DNA of 64,000 nt from Candidatus Sulfotelmatobacter sp. (lineage in GTDB: Bacteria; Acidobacteriota; Terriglobia; Terriglobales; Acidobacteriaceae). The position numbers were made by a program, and so were the translations under genes. The DNA lies in NCBI GenBank assembly GCA_025462865.1, contig JAOAPI010000124.1, forward strand, positions 62,001-126,000, in the 5' to 3' direction. Below, piece by piece: positions 52,060 to 60,508 of this stretch (its first letter is position 1; the number at the start of each line of letters is the position of its first letter). Under the pieces are notes generated by a model. The model searched no databases, was not told the origin of the DNA, and worked only from the letters and a program-made list of their open reading frames with translations.

Positions 52060-53448
52060 ATGAACGAGTTTGCCGGAAGCCAGCACGTCATCGAATTTAT
52101 CTATCTCATTGCCAGCGCGCTTTTTATTCTGTCGCTGAAGTGGATGAGTTCGCCCGCGACCGCTCGCCACGGAATCTTGGCGGGCGAAATCGGCATGGTG
52201 CTGGCCATTGCCGGCACGCTGCTTCATCACGGGATTGTGGACTACAAGTGGATCGCCGTGGGACTGGTCCTGGGCAGCGGCATTGGTATCCCCCTCGGCA
52301 TGGTGCACATGACGGCGGTCCCGCAACGAACTGCCCTCAGCCACGCCTTCGGCGCCCTATGTGTCACTTTGGTCGGAACGGCAGAATTTTATCTGCGGAC
52401 ACCCAACGTCCCGAAATTCATGATGTCGGTGCTCTCGATGGAAGTGATTCTCGGAGGGCTGACATTTACTGGCAGTTTGATGGCTGCGGGAAAGCTGCAG
52501 GAGATTCTTCCCCAGCGGCCTATTACGTATAAGGGACAGAATCTTGTTAACTTCCTTCTGTTCGGCGTGGCCGTGGGCAGCGCAATTTACCTGGTGCTGC
52601 ATCCTGAGGCAAAGCAATTGTTCCCGCTGGTTGTGGGCGTGTCACTGGTCTTCGGAATATTACTGGTTATTCCGATCGGCGGGGCCGATATGCCGACCGT
52701 GATCTCGCTATTGAACGGATATGCCGGATTATCAGCGGCGGCGATGGGTTTCGTCTTGCAGAACAAGTTGTTGATCATTGCTGGCGCGCTCGACGGTTCC
52801 TCCGGGCTGATTCTCTCGGTGATCATGTCGAAGGCGATGAACCGGTCGTTCAGCAATGTTCTGTTCGGAGCTTTTGGCCAGGTTCAGGTGGCGGCGGCCG
52901 GAGGCCAGGAGGCCCGCCCGGTGCACAGTGCCACGGCGGAGGAAGCGGCTGCAATTCTGGCTGCGGCAAACAAAGTCGTGATCGTCCCGGGCTACGGAAT
53001 GGCGGTGGCGCAGGCGCAGCACAAAGTTCGGGAACTTTACGACATTCTCTCGAAGAAGGGAGTCGATGTTCGCTTCGCCATCCATCCCGTGGCCGGACGC
53101 ATGCCTGGCCACATGAATGTGCTGCTGGCCGAAGCCGACATCCCTTACGACCGGCTTATCGAGATGGATGAGATAAACGGCGACTTTCCGCAAACTGACG
53201 TGGCACTGGTAATCGGCGCCAATGATGTCACGAACCCCGCCGCACGCACCGATACCTCCAGCCCCATTTACGGCATGCCCATCCTCGATGTCGATAAGGC
53301 GCACACAGTGATGGTGATTAAACGCAGTATGAGTCCTGGCTTCGCCGGGATCGATAATCCGCTTTACTACCTCGATAACACTCTCATGCTCTTCGGCGAT
53401 GCCAAGCAATTTGTGGGCGCCATTGTCAGGGAGCTCGGGGGCCACTAG
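52060..53448 (+). CDS. pntB: NAD(P) transhydrogenase beta subunit
   Basis: A 462-residue protein: an N-terminal membrane region of eight or nine helices, then the NADP-binding domain III with VVIVPGYGMAVAQAQHKVREL, IHPVAGRMPGHMNVLLAEADIPYD, DVALVIGANDVTNPAARTD and KRSMSPGFAGIDNPLYY. Together with the two upstream subunits it exchanges hydride between NADH and NADP+ driven by the proton gradient. Its place next to the oxidoreductase operon fits a redox link. Confidence 0.95.
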   Translation: MNEFAGSQHVIEFIYLIASALFILSLKWMSSPATARHGILAGEIGMVLAIAGTLLHHGIVDYKWIAVGLVLGSGIGIPLGMVHMTAVPQRTALSHAFGALCVTLVGTAEFYLRTPNVPKFMMSVLSMEVILGGLTFTGSLMAAGKLQEILPQRPITYKGQNLVNFLLFGVAVGSAIYLVLHPEAKQLFPLVVGVSLVFGILLVIPIGGADMPTVISLLNGYAGLSAAAMGFVLQNKLLIIAGALDGSSGLILSVIMSKAMNRSFSNVLFGAFGQVQVAAAGGQEARPVHSATAEEAAAILAAANKVVIVPGYGMAVAQAQHKVRELYDILSKKGVDVRFAIHPVAGRMPGHMNVLLAEADIPYDRLIEMDEINGDFPQTDVALVIGANDVTNPAARTDTSSPIYGMPILDVDKAHTVMVIKRSMSPGFAGIDNPLYYLDNTLMLFGDAKQFVGAIVRELGGH

Positions 53449-53492
53449 AAATTCTCGTGCGGCAATGCTTGATAGCGTGATACCACCCAGAG

Positions 53493-53508
53493 TGATATCA
53501 TGATATCA
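53493..53508. promoter_or_regulatory. Probable FitAB operator
   Basis: The sequence TGATATCATGATATCA is a perfect palindrome made of two palindromic half sites, 20 bases ahead of the antitoxin ATG. A related GTGATACCAC half site lies just upstream. This fits autoregulation by a ribbon-helix-helix antitoxin. Confidence 0.55.
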
Positions 53509-53527
53509 TGGTAGCGGGAGTACAAAC

Positions 53528-53776
53528 ATGGCTCAGCTTCTGGTTCGTAATATCGAGAATGGGGTAAAGGCGCGTCTGCAGCGCCGTGCGCGCCGTAACG
53601 GCCGCAGCATGGAAGAAGAGGTCCGCGACATTTTGCGTGCTGCGGTGCATCAGGAAGAAAGCACTCCCACCGGGGGATTGGGCACCGAAATATCGAAAAT
53701 GTTCGCCAAGCACGGCCTCGACTCCCCAATTCCAGAATTGCATTTCGAGATCAAGCCCCCTTCTTTCGAGGAATGA
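53528..53776 (+). CDS. FitA-like antitoxin
   Basis: An 82-residue antitoxin with a ribbon-helix-helix start (MAQLLVRNIENGVKARLQRR) and ARRNGRSMEEEVRDILRAAV. Its C-terminal tail should wrap the toxin's active site. The stop overlaps the toxin start as ATGA. A palindromic operator lies upstream. It is the only complete toxin-antitoxin pair in the window. Confidence 0.85.
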   Translation: MAQLLVRNIENGVKARLQRRARRNGRSMEEEVRDILRAAVHQEESTPTGGLGTEISKMFAKHGLDSPIPELHFEIKPPSFEE

Positions 53777-54189
53777 TCATTCTCGACACCAACGTGCTGT
53801 CGGAGCTCATGCTCCGTGCGCCGGATGAGAGAGTGGTGACTTGGCTTGACCAACAGCCACGATCATCGATTTGGACCACTGCCGTGACGGTCCTTGAAGT
53901 TCGTTTCGGGTTGGAAAGCATGCCGATCGGCAAACGGCGGACCGCTCTGATTCAAGACTTTGAAAAGACGCTACAAAGCATTGACCGCCGCATCGCACCC
54001 TTCGACACCGAAGCCGCAGAACGCGCGAGCACCTTAATGGCTTTGCGAAAATCTCAAGGCCGTCCTCGTGAAGATCGCGACACCATGATCGCAGGTATCG
54101 TTCTGGCTCGTCATGCCACGCTCGCCACGCGAAATGTATCGCACTTCGACGACCTCTCAGCGCCCCTCCTCAATCCATGGACTGCTTAA
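53773..54189 (+). CDS. FitB/VapC-like PIN-domain toxin
   Basis: A 138-residue PIN ribonuclease. Acidic active-site residues are visible in IILDTNVLSELM (first Asp), VLEVRFGLES (Glu), REDRDTMIAGIVLAR (Asp) and LATRNVSHFDDL (last Asp). VapC-type toxins cut tRNA or rRNA; the target here is unknown. It overlaps the antitoxin gene by four bases. Confidence 0.88.
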   Translation: MIILDTNVLSELMLRAPDERVVTWLDQQPRSSIWTTAVTVLEVRFGLESMPIGKRRTALIQDFEKTLQSIDRRIAPFDTEAAERASTLMALRKSQGRPREDRDTMIAGIVLARHATLATRNVSHFDDLSAPLLNPWTA

Positions 54190-54312
54190 CAGAATCTGTT
54201 GCACACGCGTGATATTCTATTAACTCCAGCTGCGTACCGTTTTGGCGGAAATTCCCCGCAGGTCCTGAAGAAGCTTCCCCGAAGAAGCCTAAAAGAGAAG
54301 AAGCTACAAATC

Positions 54313-55944
54313 ATGCTTTCAGTCAGTAATGTTTCCATGCGCTACGGCGCCAAAATACTGTTCGACGAAGTCTCGGTGGCATTTACGCCGGGCAAGCGCT
54401 ATGGCCTCACTGGACCCAATGGCGCAGGCAAATCCACGTTCATGAAGTTGTTGAGTGGGGAACTTGATCCCCAGAAGGGCACTGTCGTTCGTCCGCGGAA
54501 GGTAGGAGTTTTGAGTCAGGACCAGTACGCCTTCGATGCCTTCACCGCCATCGACACGGTAATCATGGGCAATAAGCGGTTATGGACAGCGATGCAGGAG
54601 CGCGATGCGATTTACTCCAAGCCTGACATGACCGACGAAGACGGCATGAAGCTGGGCGAACTTGAAGGCATTGTTGGCGAGGAAGACGGCTACACGGCGG
54701 AGAGCGATGCGGCAATTCTGCTGCAAGGGTTGGACATTCCCGACGAAGTGCACTCCCGCAAGATGAGCGAATTGCAGGGCGGACAAAAAGTCCGCGTGCT
54801 ATTGGCGCAGGCGTTGTTCGGACATCCCCAGGCGTTGTTGCTGGATGAGCCTACGAACAACCTGGATTTGGATTCGATTCACTGGCTGCAGGGATTTCTC
54901 AATGTCTACGACGGAGTGGTGATTGCGATCTCGCACGACCGCCACTTCCTCAACAGCATTTGTACGCACATCGCCGATATCGATTACGAGACCATCATCA
55001 CCTACACGGGTTCGTATGACGACATGGTTCTGGCGAAGACACAGGTGCGCTCGCAGATTGAATCGCAGAACGCGCAGCGGGAAAAGAAAATCTCTCAGTT
55101 GAACGAATTTATCGCGCGCTTCGCCGCAGGCACGCGGTCAAGCCAGGTGCAGTCGCGGCGGAAGGAAGTGGAACGACTGCAAGTGACGGAACTGGCGAAG
55201 TCGAATATCCAGCGGCCTTACATCAAGTTCGAGCAGAAGCGGCCTTCCGGCAAACACATTTTGGAAATTGAGCATTTGGACAAAGCTTACGGCGATAAGA
55301 GAGTGATTCGTGATTTCACCGCCAGCATCACGCGCGGGGAAAGAATCGCGCTGATGGGCCGCAACGGGGCAGGGAAGACCACGCTAGTGAATTCTCTGCT
55401 GGCCAATTCGCCGACCACACCAGAAGCCGAGTTGCGCAAGACCAGCGGCTACGACGGTCCGTATCTCGACGCCGGCAAAGTGACCTGGGGACATGAAGCG
55501 TCGATCGGCTACTTCGCGCAGGACCATCGGAGCCTGATCGAAGGCGGCATGACGGCGCTGGAGTGGCTGCATCAGTGGAATCCGGCGGCGGTTAGCGAAG
55601 AAATTCGCGGCTTGTTGGGGCAGATGTTGTTTGCCCGCGAGGAAGCTACGAAATCCACCAGCGTGCTTTCCGGCGGCGAAGCGGCGAGGCTGCTCTTCTG
55701 CAAGCTTATGCTGCAGAAACCGAACGTGCTAATACTTGATGAGCCTACGAATCACTTAGATCTTGAGGCAATCAATGCGCTGAACATTTCGCTGCAGCGG
55801 TATCAGGGGACGGTCCTTCTGGTGAGCCACGATCATGACTTGATCGACGAGGTGGCAACACGTGTTTGGCACTTCGAGAGTGATCACAAGATAACGGACT
55901 TCAAAGGGACGTACGAGGAGTATCAGGCCGCTGTCGTGGTGTAG
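54313..55944 (+). CDS. ABC-F family ATPase (YbiT/Uup-like)
   Basis: A 543-residue protein with two ATP-binding cassettes and no membrane part. Cassette 1 has GPNGAGKST, a variant signature LQGGQKVRV and LLLDEPTNNLDLDS; cassette 2 has GRNGAGKTT, LSGGEAARL and LILDEPTNHLDLEA. The charged linker (REKKISQLNEFIARFAAG, RRKEVERLQ) is typical. ABC-F proteins act on the ribosome, some giving antibiotic resistance, others housekeeping. The ATG at 54313 starts MLSVSNVSMRYG; a TTG-like upstream start would add 38 residues. Confidence 0.92.
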   Translation: MLSVSNVSMRYGAKILFDEVSVAFTPGKRYGLTGPNGAGKSTFMKLLSGELDPQKGTVVRPRKVGVLSQDQYAFDAFTAIDTVIMGNKRLWTAMQERDAIYSKPDMTDEDGMKLGELEGIVGEEDGYTAESDAAILLQGLDIPDEVHSRKMSELQGGQKVRVLLAQALFGHPQALLLDEPTNNLDLDSIHWLQGFLNVYDGVVIAISHDRHFLNSICTHIADIDYETIITYTGSYDDMVLAKTQVRSQIESQNAQREKKISQLNEFIARFAAGTRSSQVQSRRKEVERLQVTELAKSNIQRPYIKFEQKRPSGKHILEIEHLDKAYGDKRVIRDFTASITRGERIALMGRNGAGKTTLVNSLLANSPTTPEAELRKTSGYDGPYLDAGKVTWGHEASIGYFAQDHRSLIEGGMTALEWLHQWNPAAVSEEIRGLLGQMLFAREEATKSTSVLSGGEAARLLFCKLMLQKPNVLILDEPTNHLDLEAINALNISLQRYQGTVLLVSHDHDLIDEVATRVWHFESDHKITDFKGTYEEYQAAVVV

Positions 55945-56053
55945 TGGAACCGAAGTCCTGGCTACCTGCGGAAAGACAGTCGTTTTTACGTTGCACTATT
56001 TTCGGTGCATGTAAATCAACCAGGTTCTCCACAGATTTCCACACTGTTTCCTG

Positions 56054-57022
56054 TTGCGTTTAGAGCCTCAAGTTGCAGATAATGACGGCGGGACGTACTT
56101 GCGCAGTCGAGCAGCGCAGGACCGGTGTGGAGTAGTGTACAGTCGAGCCGATTTACTTAGAATTCTTCACCTCACGCCGCGCCAGTTGGCGAACTGGGAG
56201 CGGGCGGGACTGATCGCCGCTTGTCCGGCCTATTCTTTTTCCGATCTACTGAAAATCAAGAAGGTTCGAGACTTGTGTGCCATGAAGGTGCGGCCCGCAG
56301 TCATCCGGGAATCGCTCGAGGCCATGCAGAAACAGGCATCGGGCATGGGCAATCCCTTGATCGATGCAGGAGCGTCATCCACAAATAAGCATCGCGTGGT
56401 TTTCCGGCATGATGGCAGACTGCTTGAGCCTATCGCTGGCCAGTTCCTGATGGATTTCTCCTCGCGAGAAAAAGTTGTGACCAGCACGCCGATTCCGTCT
56501 TCCGAGCCGGGTACCCATGATAATGATGCCGCGGTATGGTTTGCTCGAGGCATCGCGCTGGAAGAGGATCCATCTACGCAGACCGAGGCTCTGGCGGCAT
56601 ACCAGAAAGTGCTCGAGTTTGATCCCCGCCATGCCGCCGCGCACATTAATCTCGGGACCCTGCACTACAATCGCCAGGATTTTACGCTGGCTGAAAAACA
56701 CTACCGCGCAGCTCTGCAGTCTGATCCTCGCTACGCGCTGGCCTATTTCGACTTGGGTAATGTGCTGGACGAGACCGGTCGTGTGCAGGAAGCGATCCAA
56801 ACCTACAAGATGGCAATCCAGTTGGCTCCTACCTATGCCGACGCGCATTACAATCTGGCGCTCGCTTTCGAAAAAATCCGCGAACCTCGAAAAGCCCTGA
56901 AGCATTGGCAGGCGTATATCAAGCTCGACACCACCGGCCCCTGGTCAGTGCATGCGCGGAATCAGATTCAGCGCATTCTGCAGGCGGATACGCTGAAGCT
57001 GGTTCATTCCCGCCCGAGATAG
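56054..57022 (+). CDS. MerR-type HTH fused to TPR repeats
   Basis: A 322-residue protein. Residues 28-95 or so are a MerR-like winged HTH (YSRADLLRILHLTPRQLANWERAGLI, then FSDLLKIKKVRDL). From about 160 three or four TPR units follow: ALAAYQKVLEFDPRHAAAHI, LAEKHYRAALQSDPRYALAY, AIQTYKMAIQLAPTYADAHY, and ALKHWQAYIKLD. No ligand domain is visible, so the TPR part may bind a partner protein. The start is unclear: TTG at 56054 or GTG at 56135. It is transcribed in the same direction as the ABC-F gene. Confidence 0.8.
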   Translation: MRLEPQVADNDGGTYLRSRAAQDRCGVVYSRADLLRILHLTPRQLANWERAGLIAACPAYSFSDLLKIKKVRDLCAMKVRPAVIRESLEAMQKQASGMGNPLIDAGASSTNKHRVVFRHDGRLLEPIAGQFLMDFSSREKVVTSTPIPSSEPGTHDNDAAVWFARGIALEEDPSTQTEALAAYQKVLEFDPRHAAAHINLGTLHYNRQDFTLAEKHYRAALQSDPRYALAYFDLGNVLDETGRVQEAIQTYKMAIQLAPTYADAHYNLALAFEKIREPRKALKHWQAYIKLDTTGPWSVHARNQIQRILQADTLKLVHSRPR

Positions 57023-57047
57023 CAATCCCACTGATTTTCTGGAGGGC

Positions 57048-57093
57048 GTCATCTTGAGCGCAGCCGGTTTTCAGCCGGAGCGAAGGATCTCGC
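57048..57093. repeat. Short interspersed repeat-like sequence
   Basis: Contains TCATCTTGAGCGCAGC, a GCCGG...CCGG stem (CAGCCGGTTTTCAGCCGG) and GAGCGAAGGATCTCG. Motifs like TCATC-TGAGCG...GCGAAGGATCT recur between genes in many acidobacterial genomes, as I recall. It lies between the MerR-TPR gene and the acyl-CoA dehydrogenase gene. Confidence 0.4.
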
Positions 57094-57271
57094 GCGCATC
57101 GGCAACGCGCCAGGATCATCCCAGTGAGATCCTCGTCCCGGTGGTGGAAGCGCTGGTTTCGGGATGAACTCAAATCAGCTCTAGCCCCTCCCCGAAAGAT
57201 CGAGCCACAAGATCAAATGGGTCCGAATGCTAAACTAACTAGTTTGCATTCGTCTTTCTGAAGGAATCCCC

Positions 57272-58450
57272 ATGCCCGAGACCACCCTGCAGCCCGCCAC
57301 TCCCAGTCCGCTGACCACCCTTACAGAAGACGAAGCCCTCTTCCGCGACAACATTCGCCAATTCGCTGACGAGAAGGTCCGTCCACTGGTTCGGGAAATG
57401 GACGAGAAAGGCATTTTCGACAAAGATCTTATTCGTGAATTCTTCCAGCTCGGACTAATGGGGATTGAAATCCCAGAGCAATACGGCGGCGGCGGCGCCA
57501 AGTTTTTCGAAGCGATCCTGGCAGTGGAGGAGTTGTCGCGCGTCGACGCCTCCGCGGGCGTAATCGTGGACGTGCAAAATACCCTGGTAAACAACGCCCT
57601 GTTGCGCTGGGGTAGCGCCGAACAGAAGAAGCACTATCTACCCAAAATGGCGACGGAGACCGTTGGCGCCTACGCTCTGAGCGAGGCGGGTTCCGGTTCA
57701 GATGCCTTTGGGCTGCAGACTCGTGCCCAACTCAAAGGCAGCGATTATGTGCTCGATGGTCGCAAACTCTGGATCACCAATAGCAAGGAGGCGGGGATAT
57801 TCGTGCTGTTTGCAACACTTGATCCGGCCGCCGGGTATAAGGGAATAACCGCATTTCTGGTGGAGAAGAATGTCCCGGGATTCAGCGTCGGAAAGAAGGA
57901 AGATAAACTTGGCATCCGCGCTTCTTCTACCTGCGAATTGATCCTAGAAGATTGCCGCGTTCCCAAGGACAACGTTTTGGGCGAGCCGGGGAAGGGTTAC
58001 AAAATCGCGATTGAAACCTTGAATGAAGGGCGCATCGGAATTGGCGCCCAGATGATTGGCCTGGCTCGCGGGGCCTGGGAGTTCGCCGCGAAGTATGCGC
58101 GCGAGCGCAAGCAGTTCGGCAAGGCCATTGCTGAATTCCAGGGCATCCAGTTCCAAATTGCACAGATGGCTACCGAGATCGAGGCGGCCCGCCTGATGGT
58201 CTATAACGCAGCCCGCATGAAGGACGCGGGAATGAATTTCGTGAAGGAAGCGGCAATGACGAAGCTTTTCGCCTCGCAGGTGGCCGAGCGCGTGACTTCG
58301 CTCGCCATCGAGATCTATGGCGGTTACGGCTTTACCAAGGATTATCCCGTCGAGAAGTACTGGCGCGACGCCAAGATCGGCAAGATCTACGAGGGCACGT
58401 CCAATATGCAGTTGGCGACAATCGCCAAGCTGCTGCTGGGCGGGAAATAG
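57272..58450 (+). CDS. Acyl-CoA dehydrogenase
   Basis: A 392-residue flavoenzyme that desaturates acyl-CoA in fatty acid or amino acid breakdown. FAD contacts are in YALSEAGSGSDAFG and LWITNSKEAG. The catalytic Glu is in IYEGTSNMQLATIAK near the C terminus, the position of short/medium-chain enzymes. Others are SIEIYGG-like IEIYGGYGFTKDYPVEKYWRD and ERKQFGKAIAEFQ. AAGGAATCCCC precedes the ATG. The electron acceptor (ETF) is not encoded nearby. Confidence 0.95.
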   Translation: MPETTLQPATPSPLTTLTEDEALFRDNIRQFADEKVRPLVREMDEKGIFDKDLIREFFQLGLMGIEIPEQYGGGGAKFFEAILAVEELSRVDASAGVIVDVQNTLVNNALLRWGSAEQKKHYLPKMATETVGAYALSEAGSGSDAFGLQTRAQLKGSDYVLDGRKLWITNSKEAGIFVLFATLDPAAGYKGITAFLVEKNVPGFSVGKKEDKLGIRASSTCELILEDCRVPKDNVLGEPGKGYKIAIETLNEGRIGIGAQMIGLARGAWEFAAKYARERKQFGKAIAEFQGIQFQIAQMATEIEAARLMVYNAARMKDAGMNFVKEAAMTKLFASQVAERVTSLAIEIYGGYGFTKDYPVEKYWRDAKIGKIYEGTSNMQLATIAKLLLGGK

Positions 58451-58675
58451 AATCCGATTGTTGCCTTTCCGCGCGTAGCCGCAGCCGAAAACCAGCCAAG
58501 ACACAATAAGCGTTGCTTATTATGTGCATTCAATTGCACTTGTGCGTTTGAAACCGCGCTCAGCGAGCAAGCCTAACCGTAATTAAATCAATATCTTTCG
58601 CCCGCCCTCATCATTGGCTCAAAAGCTGCATTCTGCTCAAGTGCCGGCTTCGGTAAAGCCTGCCTGGAGTTCTAC

Positions 58676-59149
58676 TTGAATACCTTGTTCGGAAATACAG
58701 CGGGGTTACTGATAGCCGCTCCCAAGAAGAAGTACAGCCTTTTGCCAGTACTCACGGTCCTGTTTGTGATCTCCTACGGGCTAATGACCATGCTCATTGT
58801 GGAACAAGGTTCGGTGATCCAATCGCAACGCAATGTAATCAAGGTATTGTCTGCTGACAACACAGAGCTAGCGGCCATCATGGGAAGGGCCGTTGGCGAT
58901 AAGCAAATGGTTAAGGCACCGGCGCAGACCCCGTCGGCCCACGTTCCGGCTCAAACTCTGTCAGGTCTTGCTGCCAAAGCGCAGGCTCCGAAAGCACAGG
59001 TTCCATCAGCCCAACTTCCGTCAGCCGGGATGCCGCAACAGCAACATGCTCCCAGCCGCCCGGGAAAAATTGCGAAACCCGGAGCTCAAGCTCCTCCGGT
59101 GCCCGCCGCAGATTTGGTAGACCACAGGCGCGCTTTACTTACGATTTAG
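58676..59149 (+). CDS. Membrane-anchored Ala/Pro/Gln-rich protein
   Basis: A 157-residue protein with one transmembrane helix (LLPVLTVLFVISYGLMTMLIV, about 22-42), a coiled segment (QSQRNVIKVLSADNTELAAIM) and a low-complexity region (about 80-145) with short near-repeats such as VPAQTLS, APKAQVPSAQLPSAG. The start is a TTG with GGAG six bases ahead. No family recognised. The low-complexity part may span the cell wall or periplasm. Confidence 0.6.
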   Translation: MNTLFGNTAGLLIAAPKKKYSLLPVLTVLFVISYGLMTMLIVEQGSVIQSQRNVIKVLSADNTELAAIMGRAVGDKQMVKAPAQTPSAHVPAQTLSGLAAKAQAPKAQVPSAQLPSAGMPQQQHAPSRPGKIAKPGAQAPPVPAADLVDHRRALLTI

Positions 59150-59189
59150 TGGCGCCTCGCAGTGAGCGTCCCTTAGGGGCGCGGAGAAG

Positions 59190-59441
59190 TTGGCGACAAT
59201 GAAGGTTCTGACCCTAGCCTTGTTGTTTAGTTTTACGGTTGCGAAGCCAGCCCAGCCCGTGCGCCGGCCATCCGGCCAATTGGAACAACCGACTAAGAAC
59301 GGCCGCTGGTACTTCGCTGCCAGCGGCCATGCTGTTTATTGTTATGGGCCCGTGATGACCTTGCCTGAGGCCAATGGCAATCTGCAGAGGGTTGCTACCT
59401 TTTGTCGCGAGGGACAGACTGTCGTCCCGCTGAGAGATTAG
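59190..59441 (+). CDS. Small exported protein of unknown function
   Basis: An 83-residue protein with a signal peptide (MKVLTLALLFSFTVAKPA) and a short mature part with two Cys (HAVYCYG, VATFCREG) that could form a disulphide. TTG at 59190 (GGAG five bases ahead) or ATG at 59199 is the start. It follows the Pro/Ala-rich membrane protein by 40 bases and is probably co-transcribed. No family recognised. Confidence 0.55.
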   Translation: MATMKVLTLALLFSFTVAKPAQPVRRPSGQLEQPTKNGRWYFAASGHAVYCYGPVMTLPEANGNLQRVATFCREGQTVVPLRD

Positions 59442-59523
59442 CCCCGCCGCATTAAACCTGTCGATGCCGCAAAAGTGCCGCGCGTAAACCCGCGCCCTCG
59501 TCTCGCCTTGTAAACTAACACGT

Positions 59524-60447
59524 ATGCCTGAGCTGCCCGAGGTTGAAACTATTGCACGGGGACTGGCGAGTCGTGTTTCCGGAGATGTGATTGAGTCCGT
59601 CTGGCTGGGTCAGAAGCCGGAGCCGCTGAAGTCTCCTGCCGGGGAAATAGTCGCGGCCCTCGAGCACAGCCGGATAGCAACGGTGCGGCGTGTGGGAAAG
59701 CACATTGTCTTTGATCTGGAACGCGACTATGTAGGGCGGGCAGTGCCTTCGGCAAGGACAGGGGCTTCGTCCGCTAAGGGCCGTAAAGCTAAATCATCCG
59801 GTTCGACGAAGTCGCGTCAAACACCAAAGAGAGAGGCACAAACCAATCCCACACAAGCGCAATGGATCGTCCACCTGGGAATGACGGGGCGCTTGCAGGT
59901 GTGCGAACCGCAGTCGGATGTTCTAAAGCACACGCACGCGATTCTGAAGCTGGCTTCGGGAAGGGAACTGCGCTTTGTCGATCCCCGCCGCTTCGGACGG
60001 TTGAGCGTTGCCGACGGCTTCGAAGCGGTGGGAACTGAACCGCTGGAAGCCGACCTCGACCGTTTTCTCGTATTATTTCGCGGACGCAAGACTCCCATCA
60101 AGAGTGCCTTGCTCAATCAGAAACTTCTGCGCGGGGTGGGGAATATTTATGCCGATGAATCTTTGTTTCGCGCCGGGATTCGTCCCCGCCGCCGGGCATC
60201 CACACTTACACGCGAACAGCTGGACAGGCTGCTTTCATCGGTGAAAGAAGTTCTGACGGAGGCGATTGCCGTGGGCGGCTCGTCCATCTCCGACTACGTG
60301 AATGCTGATGGCGAAGAAGGCTTCTTTCAATTTCAGCACCGTGTCTACGGCCGCGAAGGGGAGCCCTGCCTGACCTGCAAGGAGTCCGTTAAACGCATTG
60401 TGATTGCCGGACGCAGCAGCCACTACTGCGCACGATGCCAGAGGTGA
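59524..60447 (+). CDS. mutM: Formamidopyrimidine-DNA glycosylase with an unusual insertion
   Basis: Removes 8-oxoguanine and formamidopyrimidines. The mature N terminus PELPEVET (catalytic Pro and Glu) is intact. The H2TH region has LLNQKLLRGVGNIYADESLF and the C-terminal zinc finger is CLTCKESVKRIVIAGRSSHYCARC. Between DLERDY and IVHLGMTGRLQ, about 40 residues of Ser/Lys/Ala-rich sequence are inserted (about residues 70-110: SSAKGRKAKSSGSTKSRQTP). Most family members have a short loop there. Total length is 307 residues compared with the usual 270 or so. Enzyme residues are otherwise complete. Confidence 0.93.
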   Translation: MPELPEVETIARGLASRVSGDVIESVWLGQKPEPLKSPAGEIVAALEHSRIATVRRVGKHIVFDLERDYVGRAVPSARTGASSAKGRKAKSSGSTKSRQTPKREAQTNPTQAQWIVHLGMTGRLQVCEPQSDVLKHTHAILKLASGRELRFVDPRRFGRLSVADGFEAVGTEPLEADLDRFLVLFRGRKTPIKSALLNQKLLRGVGNIYADESLFRAGIRPRRRASTLTREQLDRLLSSVKEVLTEAIAVGGSSISDYVNADGEEGFFQFQHRVYGREGEPCLTCKESVKRIVIAGRSSHYCARCQR

Positions 60448-60508
60448 AGCGAGAGTAATCGTCGACGGTTGATTGAAATCGTTCCACTGAGAGCTTATCT
60501 TCTGAACC

